Source of the DNA: Isoetes taiwanensis
Taxonomy: Eukaryota; Streptophyta; Lycopodiopsida; Isoetales; Isoetaceae
Assembly: GCA_021234155.1 (NCBI GenBank)
Contig: JAJEKV010000011.1
Span: 2,317,888-2,381,887, forward strand
Direction of reading: 5' to 3'
DNA length: 64,000 bases
How positions within the stretch are numbered: the first letter of the stretch is position 1; every line of letters begins with the position of its first letter. The translations under genes were made by a program, and so were the position numbers. A model generated the notes under the pieces. The model had not been told where the DNA came from. It made no database searches and saw only the letters and a program-made list of their open reading frames with translations. Positions 10,183 through 19,744 of this stretch are shown here, piece after piece.

Positions 10183-12681
10183 TGTTAGCCTAAAACCTGG
10201 AATTTTAGCCTAACCTCAAAGGAATCTTAAACAAAGTGGTTAGAACCTCCAGATCACTTAGGGTGATCAATCCTTATCATATGAAACCAGAAAATTCATT
10301 TTTGGAGTGCTAGTTTCTTCAAAATCACTAGAGTCCCTGAAACTGAAAAAACTGTCAGAGCAAAAACTGAACCTGCAGACACACCTTGAGAGATTTTGAA
10401 GATCTGATTGGTGTTATAAGTGGTCAACAAGCAGAGGAAAAAGGTGGAGAAGATTTGACTTGATTTGAATAAGGGAAGGTCAAGAAAATCGAGGTCAAAG
10501 GCAGGTCAAAAAGTTGGCGGTGCCAAAGCGAGAGAGCCAAATTTTACAGATGGAGTTTGATGGGGAATTTTGGGTTGGGATCTGTGCAGGCAACTTCAAA
10601 ATAGCCTCTAGATCACGTGCAAAAGGTTTAAATAGAAAAAAGATGTTTTAGTTTTTCTGTAAATAATCAAAACCTTGAGAAAAGAACAAACTCTGTAACA
10701 GTTATGAAAAGAAATATCTTTATATGTTTTCTTGAGTGTGTATGGGTTTCTAGGATTGCTATAAGGATGAAATACAACTACACGGAGAAGATATAATCTC
10801 TGAGTAAATATTTTTGATCTTGTTTTTGGTTTTTTGCTTTTTAAAGGGGCAATGCAGAATTACAAAGAATGGATGTACAATAATGACAATGATTTTTCGG
10901 GCAAAGACTATGCATTATAGCAATGTGATCTGAGGAGATTTGATAATGTCAACAGGATATTACCAAAGCTTTGAAAATAATAATGCTTGAGAGAAATTTC
11001 AAGACTGTATGAGTCTTTCGAGGGCTTCAAGAATACCAATGAAGTAATATGAAGTGATTATTTAAGTTTGTGTCGAGGAGCTTCGATCTTTGAAAGTCTA
11101 TGCAACGGGACTTGATCTCGAATGAAATGGAGCTGGAATCGAAAGAAACGAGCAAAATGATATCAAAATATTCAATGCGCCAAAATCCACGGGTAGATCT
11201 CCGAAGGGCGGTCGATTTGATCTGTGATCTTTGGCTTAAGAACTGTTCTTCCCCAAAACTAGCTCGTAGCCGAAGTGATTTTAGGCCTAATTTGAGCAAT
11301 TTCTATCAAACCAAGTGCCCGAGAGAGGATCACCGAGGTCTCGGGAAAAGGTTCGGGGCTGATTTGGGGAGAAAATTGGCGGGATTCAATCAAGTTATGG
11401 CACGAATTGGCCAGATTTAGCGGTTCCCCTATTTCTTAGGGTTCATCGAAAAATTCTTGAAGGCCATATATCCCACAGGCTAAAATGGTTACGGAGGCTC
11501 ATGTATATAAGGCTTAATGCTGACCCGACTAATAACTGTCGCGTGCCATCTTGAGAGGGTTGTGCCCGCTTTCGTGTTACGGAGGCCACGCCTGCGCCAC
11601 GTGGACCAATGGGGGGGCTGAGGTGGAATTTAAATTTGAGGTGGAAAATAGAAAAATAGGGTAGATAGGCTAGAATAGGTTTTTTTGCTATATATTTTTT
11701 TTTTTTTTTTGTACGCATCCCAAGAAATAATATTTGAGGAATTTTCAAAGGTCTTTTTGAATTTTGGAAAGGCCAACATAGCTATTTTTGCCAAGCTCCA
11801 AATCTAGAGTGTTTTCAAGTCAAATTGAGATACTTGAAATTTTGCCCATTTTGACCATGGTCAATGAGTTTTCAACCTTGGGAATGGTGAAAAAATCATA
11901 GGAAGAGGGTGAAAAGATAGGGAAAAAAAAGGCTATGGCGGGATTTAGGGAAATAAGATGAAAGTAAAATTCAAACCTCCTTGCTCTTGAAGTTTTTCAT
12001 GATCTCTTGAGAACAATTCACAAGTGGAGGTGAGGCCAATAAAAATATAGGTAGTGAAGTAATGAAAGAAGGCATGACAAGGTGGAAATGGGGTATAAAA
12101 AGATGAAAGGAAAGTGGATATGGAATGGATGAAATGGATAAGGGATGGAAACCCACCTGGCACATGATCTTATCTCCAAAGCTCAAATCATACCTCATAA
12201 CTTTGCTCAAGGCCCTAGGGTCTTCCAAACTTCTAAAAAGGTCTTCCAATCTTCAAGGCCTAAATAAGAGCAAAATTCACCTTTAAAGTGACATCTTCAT
12301 AGGTGTGATTTCCAAACCATTGGTGCAACTCCATTTAGCTCCATATGAGTGAATATGAGCAACATGCTTATAACTCCTTGTATAGCTTGCTATATCCTTT
12401 GCACAGTCTTCAAGAAATAAGAATGTAACTAGAAAATTTCCTCAAAGGAAAAGAATTAGGCTATACAACCAAGATCCCAAGGGTCTTCCAAACTTGAGCC
12501 AATTTCTTCCAAACTCTAGCGGGGATCAAAATAACACTAACTCTTACCATATGAGTAATAGGAAAGTAACTTAAGATGAAACCTCAAAAGAAACCACAAG
12601 TCTTCCAAACTCTGACAAGTATCTTCCAATCTTGAAACTCTAGGTATCATGATGGTCCATGTTGCCCAAAAAGAGGCAACA
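10183..12681 (-). repeat. 3' LTR of element 2 (left copy)
   Basis: It is 2499 bp and matches 19745-22265 end to end. In element orientation the LTR opens with a short hairpin (TGTTGCC, loop, GGGCAACA) and closes with GGCTAACA. Immediately outside, in element orientation, lies the purine run GAGGAGA, a weak candidate polypurine tract. Open stretches of ~90-100 codons inside it are the same in both LTRs and are not supported as genes. Differences from the other copy gather at CAG/CTG and CG words. Confidence 0.92.
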
Positions 12682-13150
12682 TCTCCTCAAAAAAGGAAAG
12701 AATGAGGCTGGTCCCCTCAGGCCTCAAAGGAAAAATGCTAACTGAAGGTCTTCAAAATATCAACAAGTGGTGGAGGGAATAGAATTACTCTGCGGTGGTG
12801 GGAAATATGAGGCGGAGTATAAGGTAATGGAGAGAGTGATAAGAAAATAAGATCAAATGGAGGGTAGGACAACTCAAGGCAATTGAATATGGAGAAGAAG
12901 TGGATGAACACATATGACAATGATAATCAAATTAGCATGAGTGCCAAATAAAGGGATGAGTAACAATGTAGGATTAGCACTCTTAAAATTTCATATGGAA
13001 GCAAGGGCTAGATGGAAAGAGGCCAACTTAAGACAAATAAGAGTAATGAGCAAATGGACTGAAATGACAACACTCAAAATTGTTAAAGCATAGCAAATCT
13101 CTACCCTATTTAACTAAACTTCTACTATTCAAGAAATTTGGCTCATACAA
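12682..13150. other. element 2 untranslated region between antisense ORF and 3' LTR
   Basis: AT-rich sequence with no coding potential that I can support on either strand. It belongs to the element, since it lies inside the LTRs. Confidence 0.5.
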
Positions 13151-13273
13151 CCATTGAATGTATTTCAAACTAAAAATTCAAACCTTCAAACCAAAAATTT
13201 CAAACCATCGAGTTCGAACCCTAATTTGCTCCTCCTCTGCTCGTGCTCAGAAAACTTGACCTCCCTTGCCGAT

Positions 13274-14024
13274 CATGGCTCCTTTTTCTTACCATACACC
13301 TATCCGGGACAATGTAACAGTGATCCGAAAGCAATTTAGGAGTGCTTCTGGGAGCTCGATCCATTCTGAGAGTACCTATTCCTTATGGTGTAATCAGGAC
13401 ACATTGCAAGAATTGCATCTGAGTCTGAGAATGGGACAATGTTTTAATTAATGAAGAACCTCTTCCTCGTGGAAATTTACTCAGTGCACATGCATTTCTG
13501 AGGCAGTGTATATGGGAAGGCACAAATGTTGACCAAAACTACCCTGACTCCGAAAAGGAACTCTACAAAAAAGACATGAACCATGATCACCTTGCCATGG
13601 AGTGTTTCCTTGGGCAAAAGACTTATCAAGAGAAACTAGCGACCTTTGCCGCAGTGTCGAGAACACAAAGGCTCGTGGGCGGAAATTTTTACAAGGGAAT
13701 GCATTCGGATGCTACATATGCACTACTTTTTGTGTAAGCATCATCATGGTGACGGATGCTCAATTTGGCCGGTATAGGCGGTTATACTACTCCCACGGGA
13801 TGCTAGCGGATAGCTATGGTTCCTTGATGCTTCTTATGATAAAAGAGATGCATTTCAAACTCACGAAAGAGAATCTACGGAGTGAAGATCGATATGTTTT
13901 TGGTACCATGAACAATTTTTTTACCGGATATAATGGTCTCTTGGATCTTTGCGGATGGCTCTCCTTGAGACAAGATTCCTACTATCCCTTCGAGGGGAAT
14001 CTTGATAGCATTGGCTTCCTATGA
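13274..14024 (+). pseudogene. antisense ORF in the 3' region of element 2
   Basis: On the strand opposite to gag-pol, open frame continues from the ATG near 13274 (MAPFSYHTPIRD) to 14024, crossing frames twice. The middle frame (~13447-13735) is open and rich in charged residues (KELYKKDMNHDHLAMEC). The last part (13745-14024) reads MVTDAQFGRYRRLYYSHG and ends WLSLRQDSYYPFEG. Antisense ORFs near the 3' LTR are known from plant Tat-clade elements such as Grande-type elements, and this one has the same position. I recognise no domain. It may be a captured or antisense-transcribed gene whose frames are broken by indels. Confidence 0.45.
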
Positions 14025-14056
14025 GAGGATCGATCATCACAGTAAATTTGTGTACC

Positions 14057-14078
14057 CCCTTTTTTTTTTTTTTTTTTT
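14057..14078. repeat. poly(T) tract
   Basis: About 20 consecutive T follow a CCCC run, inside element 2. This is a simple homopolymer and probably length-variable. Confidence 0.8.
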
Positions 14079-14773
14079 TGAATAGAAATTCTCTTGCTCT
14101 TTTTTGAAATTATGCGGTCTTGAAAAAAATATTTACGCTTCAAGCGAGAACACACAATTAGCTCACCTCAAAGGAAAAATGGTCTTGATGGTACAAGTAT
14201 TAAGAACCTTGAATACAACTAACCAAAAACAACTTAGCAAATCCAATCAACAAGAATCTCTGACTTAAGCCTAAAAAGGAAAATGAAACAGAACCAATCA
14301 AAAGAGTTTTAAATCTTCAATTTTCAACAACAATTAACCTACTCTAAGTTAAAATAAGTATTCATATAGGACAAAAAGGCCTAAACATGCATGTTGAGGC
14401 CAATATCTTCAAATCTTTGGATATTTGTAGGATTTGGTAATTCCAAACTGTTTTGAGATCCTTAAGCCAATAGGATGAACAGCCCCGACTTCCTTTACAA
14501 TCTGGTAAGGGCCTTCCCAAGGATTTTCAAATTTAGATAGCTTACCTTCATTTGCAACATCCCATTTGAGCCACGAGTTCCAATGGAGCCAATCTATCCT
14601 GGAGCTTGTGAGCTGCTTTAAAAGCTCTTTGCACTCCTAGCCTTCTTAAGTAGATTGAAGTTTTACGCATCAAATCTATCCTCATCCAATTTTAGCAAAA
14701 CTTCATACATTGTTGTAATGCTTGATAAACTCGGATCAACTTGAGTGCCATTCTCAAAGAGGGAATTTCCAAC

Positions 14774-15671
14774 TCAACGGGAATAAGCTGCTTCAACACC
14801 ATAAACCAAACTGAAGGGAGAAGCATTAGTGGCGACTTTAGCGGTGATTCTATGAGCCCAAAGGGCATCATATAATTTCAAATGCCAATCTTTTTGGTTT
14901 TGGCAAACCGTTTTACGCAAAATTCCCTTAAGCACTTTGTTAGTAGACTCGGCTTGACCATTTCCTTGAGGATAATAGGTGAGAAATTTCACATGTCGAT
15001 TTTGAGACTTGAGACAAAATTTGAATAACCTCATTAATAAAAAGTAGAGCCTCTATCGGTCAAAATTTTGAAAGGGATTCCAAACCTAGAACAAATATTT
15101 TCATGCAAAAACCTAGCGATTAGTATATGCATTTGCTTTTCTCAAGGGTCTTTGCCGACCATTTGGTAAATAAATCTGTGGCCACAACAATGTATTCATC
15201 TTTGGCGAAAGATGGGGGATTTATAGGGCCAACATAGTCCAATCCCCATACTTGAAATGGACCGGGGAGACAATTCTGTAAGAGGAGCGGGGTCTGCGGG
15301 ATTCTTTTGCCAAAGATCGGCATTGATGACAAGTCTTTATGATATCATAACAATCTTTAAATAAATGAGGCCGAAATAACCGGACCTCAATATTTTCTTG
15401 GCGGTTGTGTATGCCTGCAAAATGACCACCACAAACACCTTTGTGATTTTCGGCAAAGTACCGAGGCGACTTCATCTTCATCAACACATCTTAAGAGTAC
15501 ACCATCCCTATTTACCTTGCACAAGATGTCACCAACCAATGAGTAAGTCAAACATTTTAACTTAAACTTGTAAAGCTTGGCTTTTGAAAATTCGAAAGGT
15601 ATCTCTTGATCTTGAAGGAATCTCGATAGGTTGTTGCCAACCTTGGTGGCATAATTGACACGTCTGCTCAT
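14774..15671 (-). pseudogene. integrase (element 2)
   Basis: Read on the minus strand, the HHCC zinc-binding region comes first (ENHKGVCGGHFAG with its histidines, then TCHQCRSLAKE; about 15450-15310). The core follows with WGLDYVGPINPP (first Asp, ~15240) and later YYPQGNGQAEST (Glu, ~14970). After that comes the conserved NASPFSLVYGVEA block near 14800. The second Asp motif falls in a frame-broken part around 15040-15070. The C-terminal part continues in fragments to about 14450, with a long-diverged DER-like region. The enzyme would integrate the cDNA. Two or more frame breaks are present. Confidence 0.8.
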
Positions 15672-15699
15672 TTACAACAAGGTTAGTCATTTCTTCTTC

Positions 15700-16330
15700 T
15701 TGTACCACCTCCTCATGTTCAAAGTAGGCGGTATAAACTTCGGGTTGTTCAATACATGAATAACCTTTACCTTTAAATCATAAGATTGAAGCCTACAAGC
15801 CCACCTATGAAGCTTAGGTTTTCTAATTTCTTACCATACAAAAAAGGGCATGGGGTTCTGCTGCATGTAGATAGTGGCTTGGGATTTTTGTAAAGATGAC
15901 CTCATCTCTCGATCAAAAAGATGAGGGCAGCGACACTCCTTTCTATCTTAGCATACTTCTCTTGATTTGAGACCATTGTTTGCTTGCAAAAGCAATAGGG
16001 TGTCTATCTGCAAAATGGCAACTCCAGCAGCCTTTTTAGTGATAGTTATGTAAACTTTAAATGGTAATGAAAGGTCTGGAGTTTTTAAAAGTGTAGAATG
16101 GCAAATAGCCTCTATGATCTGCAAAAAGCTTTTTCACACTCATCAGGTCAAACAACGGGCCTATATTTGCTTTCTCTTTTACTAACTTGGCCTACTCTAG
16201 TCAACTTAGAGATAGGACTAATAAGGTGAGAGAAATTAGGCACATACACTCTTAAGAAAGAGGTCATTCCCATAAATCCCTTGACTTCTTTAATTGTCAC
16301 GGGTGTTTGAAGCTTTTTAAAGCTATGATC
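15700..16330 (-). pseudogene. RT connection and degenerate gypsy RNase H (element 2)
   Basis: On the minus strand the segment from about 16310 gives the connection signature TIKEVKGFMGM followed by RVYVPNFSHLISPI. From ~16090 it gives TPDLSLPFKVYIT, which is the entry to the RNase H fold, here lacking a clear DAS/DVSG motif (KVYIT is followed by ITKKAAGVAI). The rest to 15750 is frame-broken. This is the RNase H normally fused to Ty3/gypsy RT, in addition to the archaeal-like copy upstream of RT. Confidence 0.55.
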
Positions 16331-16492
16331 TTCTCTTCACTACTTGAAGGCCTTTAGCGAAAACCTCGTGGCCTAAGAGCTGGCCTTTTGATGCCAAAAA
16401 GATGCACTTCTTTGGGTTTAGATTAACTCGGTTTATGCGCACAATGTAAATATTCTTGTTAGCTCTGAAATATGATCACTTGTATCGATTAC

Positions 16493-16900
16493 CTAAGCAT
16501 AAATCATCGGATAAACTCTGAATTGCTTTCGGGAGTCATGTTTGCAAAGGCGGTATCCATGGCTCTCTGAAGAAATGTGGCGGGGGCATTCATTAAGCCA
16601 AAAGGCATCCTTTTCATTGCATAAGTTCCCCATGGAGTAATGAAGGATGTCTTTGGTGATCTTCCTTTTGATGCTAATCTGATTAAAACCGGAGAAACCA
16701 TCCAAAAATGAGTACATAGACTTGCCGACCAACGCATAAAGTATTTCTTCAAAAAGGCAAAGGGTAACAATCTTTGTGGTAGCTTTATTTAGATCTCTAT
16801 AATCCACACATATTCTTAAAGAACCATTCTTTTTAGAACTGGAACAATACAAGAAACCCAAGAAGGGTTCACAATGTCAACTATCAAACCTGACTCCTGC
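16493..16900 (-). pseudogene. reverse transcriptase (element 2)
   Basis: Minus-strand frames show KKNGSLRICVDYRDLNKAT (RT block 2, ~16830-16775) and GKSMYSFLDGFSGFNQI (~16725-16675, first catalytic Asp). Another frame gives TPWGTYAMKRMPFGLMNAP (~16645-16585) and TFLQRAMDTAFAN. The YxDD box would fall near 16500, where the sequence reads into a frame break. The RT N-terminal segment (VFAWEYSELKGVD, ~17050-17010) is in the ORF that also carries the archaeal-like RNase H. Confidence 0.8.
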
Positions 16901-17289
16901 ATTTTGAATAATTCACCTTGATAAGATCTAAAAGTGAGGAATTAATTCTTCTCAATCTCTGCATGACGGGGTTTTAGTATCTTCCACGAACTTTTATCTC
17001 AAACTCACAAATGCTCCTATCAACCCCTTTCAATTCTGAATATTCCCATGCAAAAACATCCACCCAATCTTCAAAGTACCTAATCATTTTACCTTTGCAA
17101 TCTTCATCATATAGATCTCCCATTTGCAAAGTCCTGGACATACCTCCTTTGTGCACTTCAAGTTCTTTGTGTGATTCCTCTTGTGCTAGGTTGATGGTCA
17201 AGATAGGATGAAACTGAGAGAGTTCATCCTCATCTAGGACATCTTCCTTGATAGCTCCCTCAGAGAGATGCTCTAAGAGTGTTTTCCTG

Positions 17290-17660
17290 CACAAAGAATC
17301 AGCCTCAAAGTTTTTAGACCTTGGAATATGATAAATTTCCCAATGATCAAAAACAGTTAGCAATTCTCGAGCTTGTGTGTTCAGATCCTCCATATCTTGA
17401 TGTTTTGTTTGGTATTCTCCCAAAATCTGTTTGCAAACAAGTTGTGAGTCTCCATAGATAACAATATGGGAAATATTCATGAACCTTGCTTCTTGTAAGC
17501 CTGCAATGAGGGCCCTATATTCTGCTGCATTAGAAGAAATATTAGGATGAATTCTCCCTATCTTAGTCATCGGCTTAAGATCTGCATCCTTGAGAATAGC
17601 GTGAGAAGAAGCAATCCCTAATTTCTTAGACATACCTCCATCAAACCAAAGGTAGGCCTT
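17290..17660 (-). CDS. archaeal-like RNase H domain located upstream of RT (element 2)
   Basis: The open frame reads WFDGGMSKK (first Asp, ~17642), SSNAAEYRALIAG (Glu, ~17522), VIYGDSQLV (Asp, ~17450) and SKNFEADSL (last Asp, ~17300). These form the full D-E-D-D set of a type 1 RNase H, of the compact archaeal-like kind. It sits in one continuous frame with the start of the RT region (down to ~16974). In Tat-clade elements as I know them this domain lies between the gypsy RNase H and integrase. Here it is between protease and RT. All catalytic residues are intact, in contrast to the degenerate gypsy RNase H downstream. Confidence 0.8.
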
Positions 17661-17829
17661 GTTTTCTTTTGGATCGGGGAATTCTACATGAGCAAAGTTG
17701 ATAACTTCGCATTTATATCAACATCTAGACCTAAAACGTAAACTCCTAACTCTTCTTCACGCAAAATATCCACATCTATGAATCTAATGTTAGCGAAGAA
17801 GGGTCAGTTTTGGTTTACCCGGTCTAATG

Positions 17830-18220
17830 GAAGTTGCTCCATTTGAAATAGTGCAAATACCTTCAGACCATATAGGCCTAGCATCTACTTTTTTCATCCA
17901 CCTTCTTCCCAAGAATAAATCATAAATGTTAGCATGATTAACATTCTCAAAGTCAACAACCACAAATGTAGCTAAGACAATGATTCCCCACAGATTATGG
18001 ACACATTTCTCACCACTCCCTTTGGTACTACCTTAGCATTGGAAAAGGATTTTAGAACAATAGAAGTGTTGTCTTCTACTTTGAGATTCATGTGTTTTCA
18101 TAACATGATAAGGCATGACATTTAGGGAGGAACCTCCATCCAACAAAACCTTATCTAAATGGGAGGTACCTATAGTAGCACTACAAATAAAAGCACCGGA
18201 TCTTGATTGTGCTTTCGGGT
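17830..18220 (-). pseudogene. aspartic protease (element 2)
   Basis: On the minus strand near 18155-18110 the sequence encodes LLDGGSSLNVMPYHVM, a retropepsin active site of the DGGS form. At ~17960-17900 a second frame gives the NIYDLFLGRRWM block typical of plant retroelement proteases (I/L-LGRxWM). The frame breaks between the two blocks. Confidence 0.7.
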
Positions 18221-18588
18221 AAAGGCTACTGAAAATGTTGTTGCAAGTTTACGCAGCAATTTCTTCAACATCTTGGGTATTCTTGATGAGCTTTTCCTGT
18301 ATGATGGTGCAATCCTTAATAAAGTTAGTAAGTCTACATAACCTTGGAGTTTTTCATAAGCAATTCAAATTCATCAAGCTCGGAATCTTTACTGTTTGTA
18401 CCTTTGAGCGAGGGGAGGAGCTATATTACGAGGATTTGGCTGAAATGTTACCTTAGGAGCTACACTTGGTGGGGCCGAAAACTTGCGGATGTACACGAGT
18501 GGAGTCTAGCACGTGTTTGCACAACCATAACATCTTGTTCTTCTTGTTCTTACGCACAAGTCTCAATAAAACTAATATTGGACACTGT

Positions 18589-18798
18589 TTACCTTTTCTT
18601 GCTTTGCAAGGTAATTCTTGACAACTGCTTCTTCTCTTCATGACCTATCTCTTTGCAAAAGAACAAACAGGGACATTCTCTACCAAAATGGCCCCTTTTG
18701 TGGCATTTGGGACAAGATCTTGCAAAGCAATTTTCAGCCCTATGATAGGGTTTACCACGGTTTGTGCATTCGGTATGGCGAGCTAGAAGAAGGAGCAT
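18589..18798 (-). pseudogene. gag: double CCHC zinc-knuckle segment of gag (element 2)
   Basis: The minus frame reads CTNRGKPYHRAENC and then CPKCHKRGHFGREC. The second is a perfect C-x2-C-x4-H-x4-C knuckle. In the first, the second Cys is replaced by Arg (CGT). A third Cys/His cluster follows (FFCKEIGHEEK). These knuckles bind the genomic RNA. The Cys-to-Arg change corresponds to CAG read as CGG on the plus strand, the same kind of change that separates the two LTRs, so it may be a sequence error. Confidence 0.75.
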
Positions 18799-19244
18799 TA
18801 TTACTAGTTTTTAACTCCATGAGCTGTTTGGTAACTTCTAAGAGAGCTTCAGATACCTTACTTATCTCAGATTTCATTTCCGAAAACACGAGGGTCTAGC
18901 TCTTCACTTTTGGCTTCTTCTTTTCCTTCCGAATCTGCATACCGGGGGCAGCATTAGCATAGTGTGACTGGTGCTTTCGATATCATGATGAGGAGGGTAG
19001 AATGGATCTCGATTTCATCATCGAGGCCGGATAGCTTAGCATTTCTACTAAATCTACAGCCTTTACAAATGTCTTATGGATTGAATCTAGCTCACCAAAC
19101 TTTTGAAGTTTTAATAACTTTCTATAAATCTTAGGCACGGACATCGGACCTCGATAAAGGAAGCAACCAGATGCAAAGTTGGGTGGGAAACATGGTTCCT
19201 ATTACACACCAACAAATAAGAGTTAAATCTTTCCACATCTTGTT

Positions 19245-19700
19245 TCACACTTTCACCAGATTTAATAGAAAAGGAATTGAGCTCAAAACAAGGTCCTGGG
19301 GTGAAGTAGTCTTACCAAACCTTGACAGAAACCTTTGTTCCAATTCATCCCACTTAGTACCTATCGACAGTTCGAAATCCAACCAGGATCTGGCCTCATC
19401 TCCTTTCATGCATTTGATAAACTCAGCAAACCTGGTACCTTTCTTCTTTCCATGCTCCTCATAATATTCTTCAAAATTCTTCAAGAAATGGTTAGCATTC
19501 ATGGAAGAATCATAACAAGGGGAAGAAACAGGTATAGTGAGCTCAAATTGGTAAGGAGCTTGTGGAGGGAAAGGCAAAGCAGAAACATTTGTAACATTTG
19601 CTGTGGAACTGGTAGCCACTTTCATGCTTACTCCTACTAGATCTGGTTGACCTATTACCTCGGGTTGCTCAGCAGGCTCAGCAGTCTTTCTTGGTGCCAT
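19245..19700 (-). pseudogene. gag: gag N-terminal and capsid region (element 2)
   Basis: The likely start is the ATG at 19700 (MAPRKTAEPAEQP), only about 45 nt inside the 5' LTR, so the leader is very short. The capsid-like gag domain follows (HFLKNFEEYYEEHG, then GDEARSWLDFEL and LEQRFLSRFGKTTSPQDL; ~19500-19290). The frame breaks near 19260. Gag-like sequence continues in other frames (KSGESVKQDVERFNSYL, ~19255-19205) to about 18950. Confidence 0.75.
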
Positions 19701-19744
19701 GGAGTTCAACTTCCAGGTGAAAATCTCGGTAGAACCTCCAAAAA

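Noticed and set aside
11971-12249. ~90-codon frame repeated in both LTRs of element 2
   Set aside because: Conserved only because the LTRs are copies of each other; no domain or start context.
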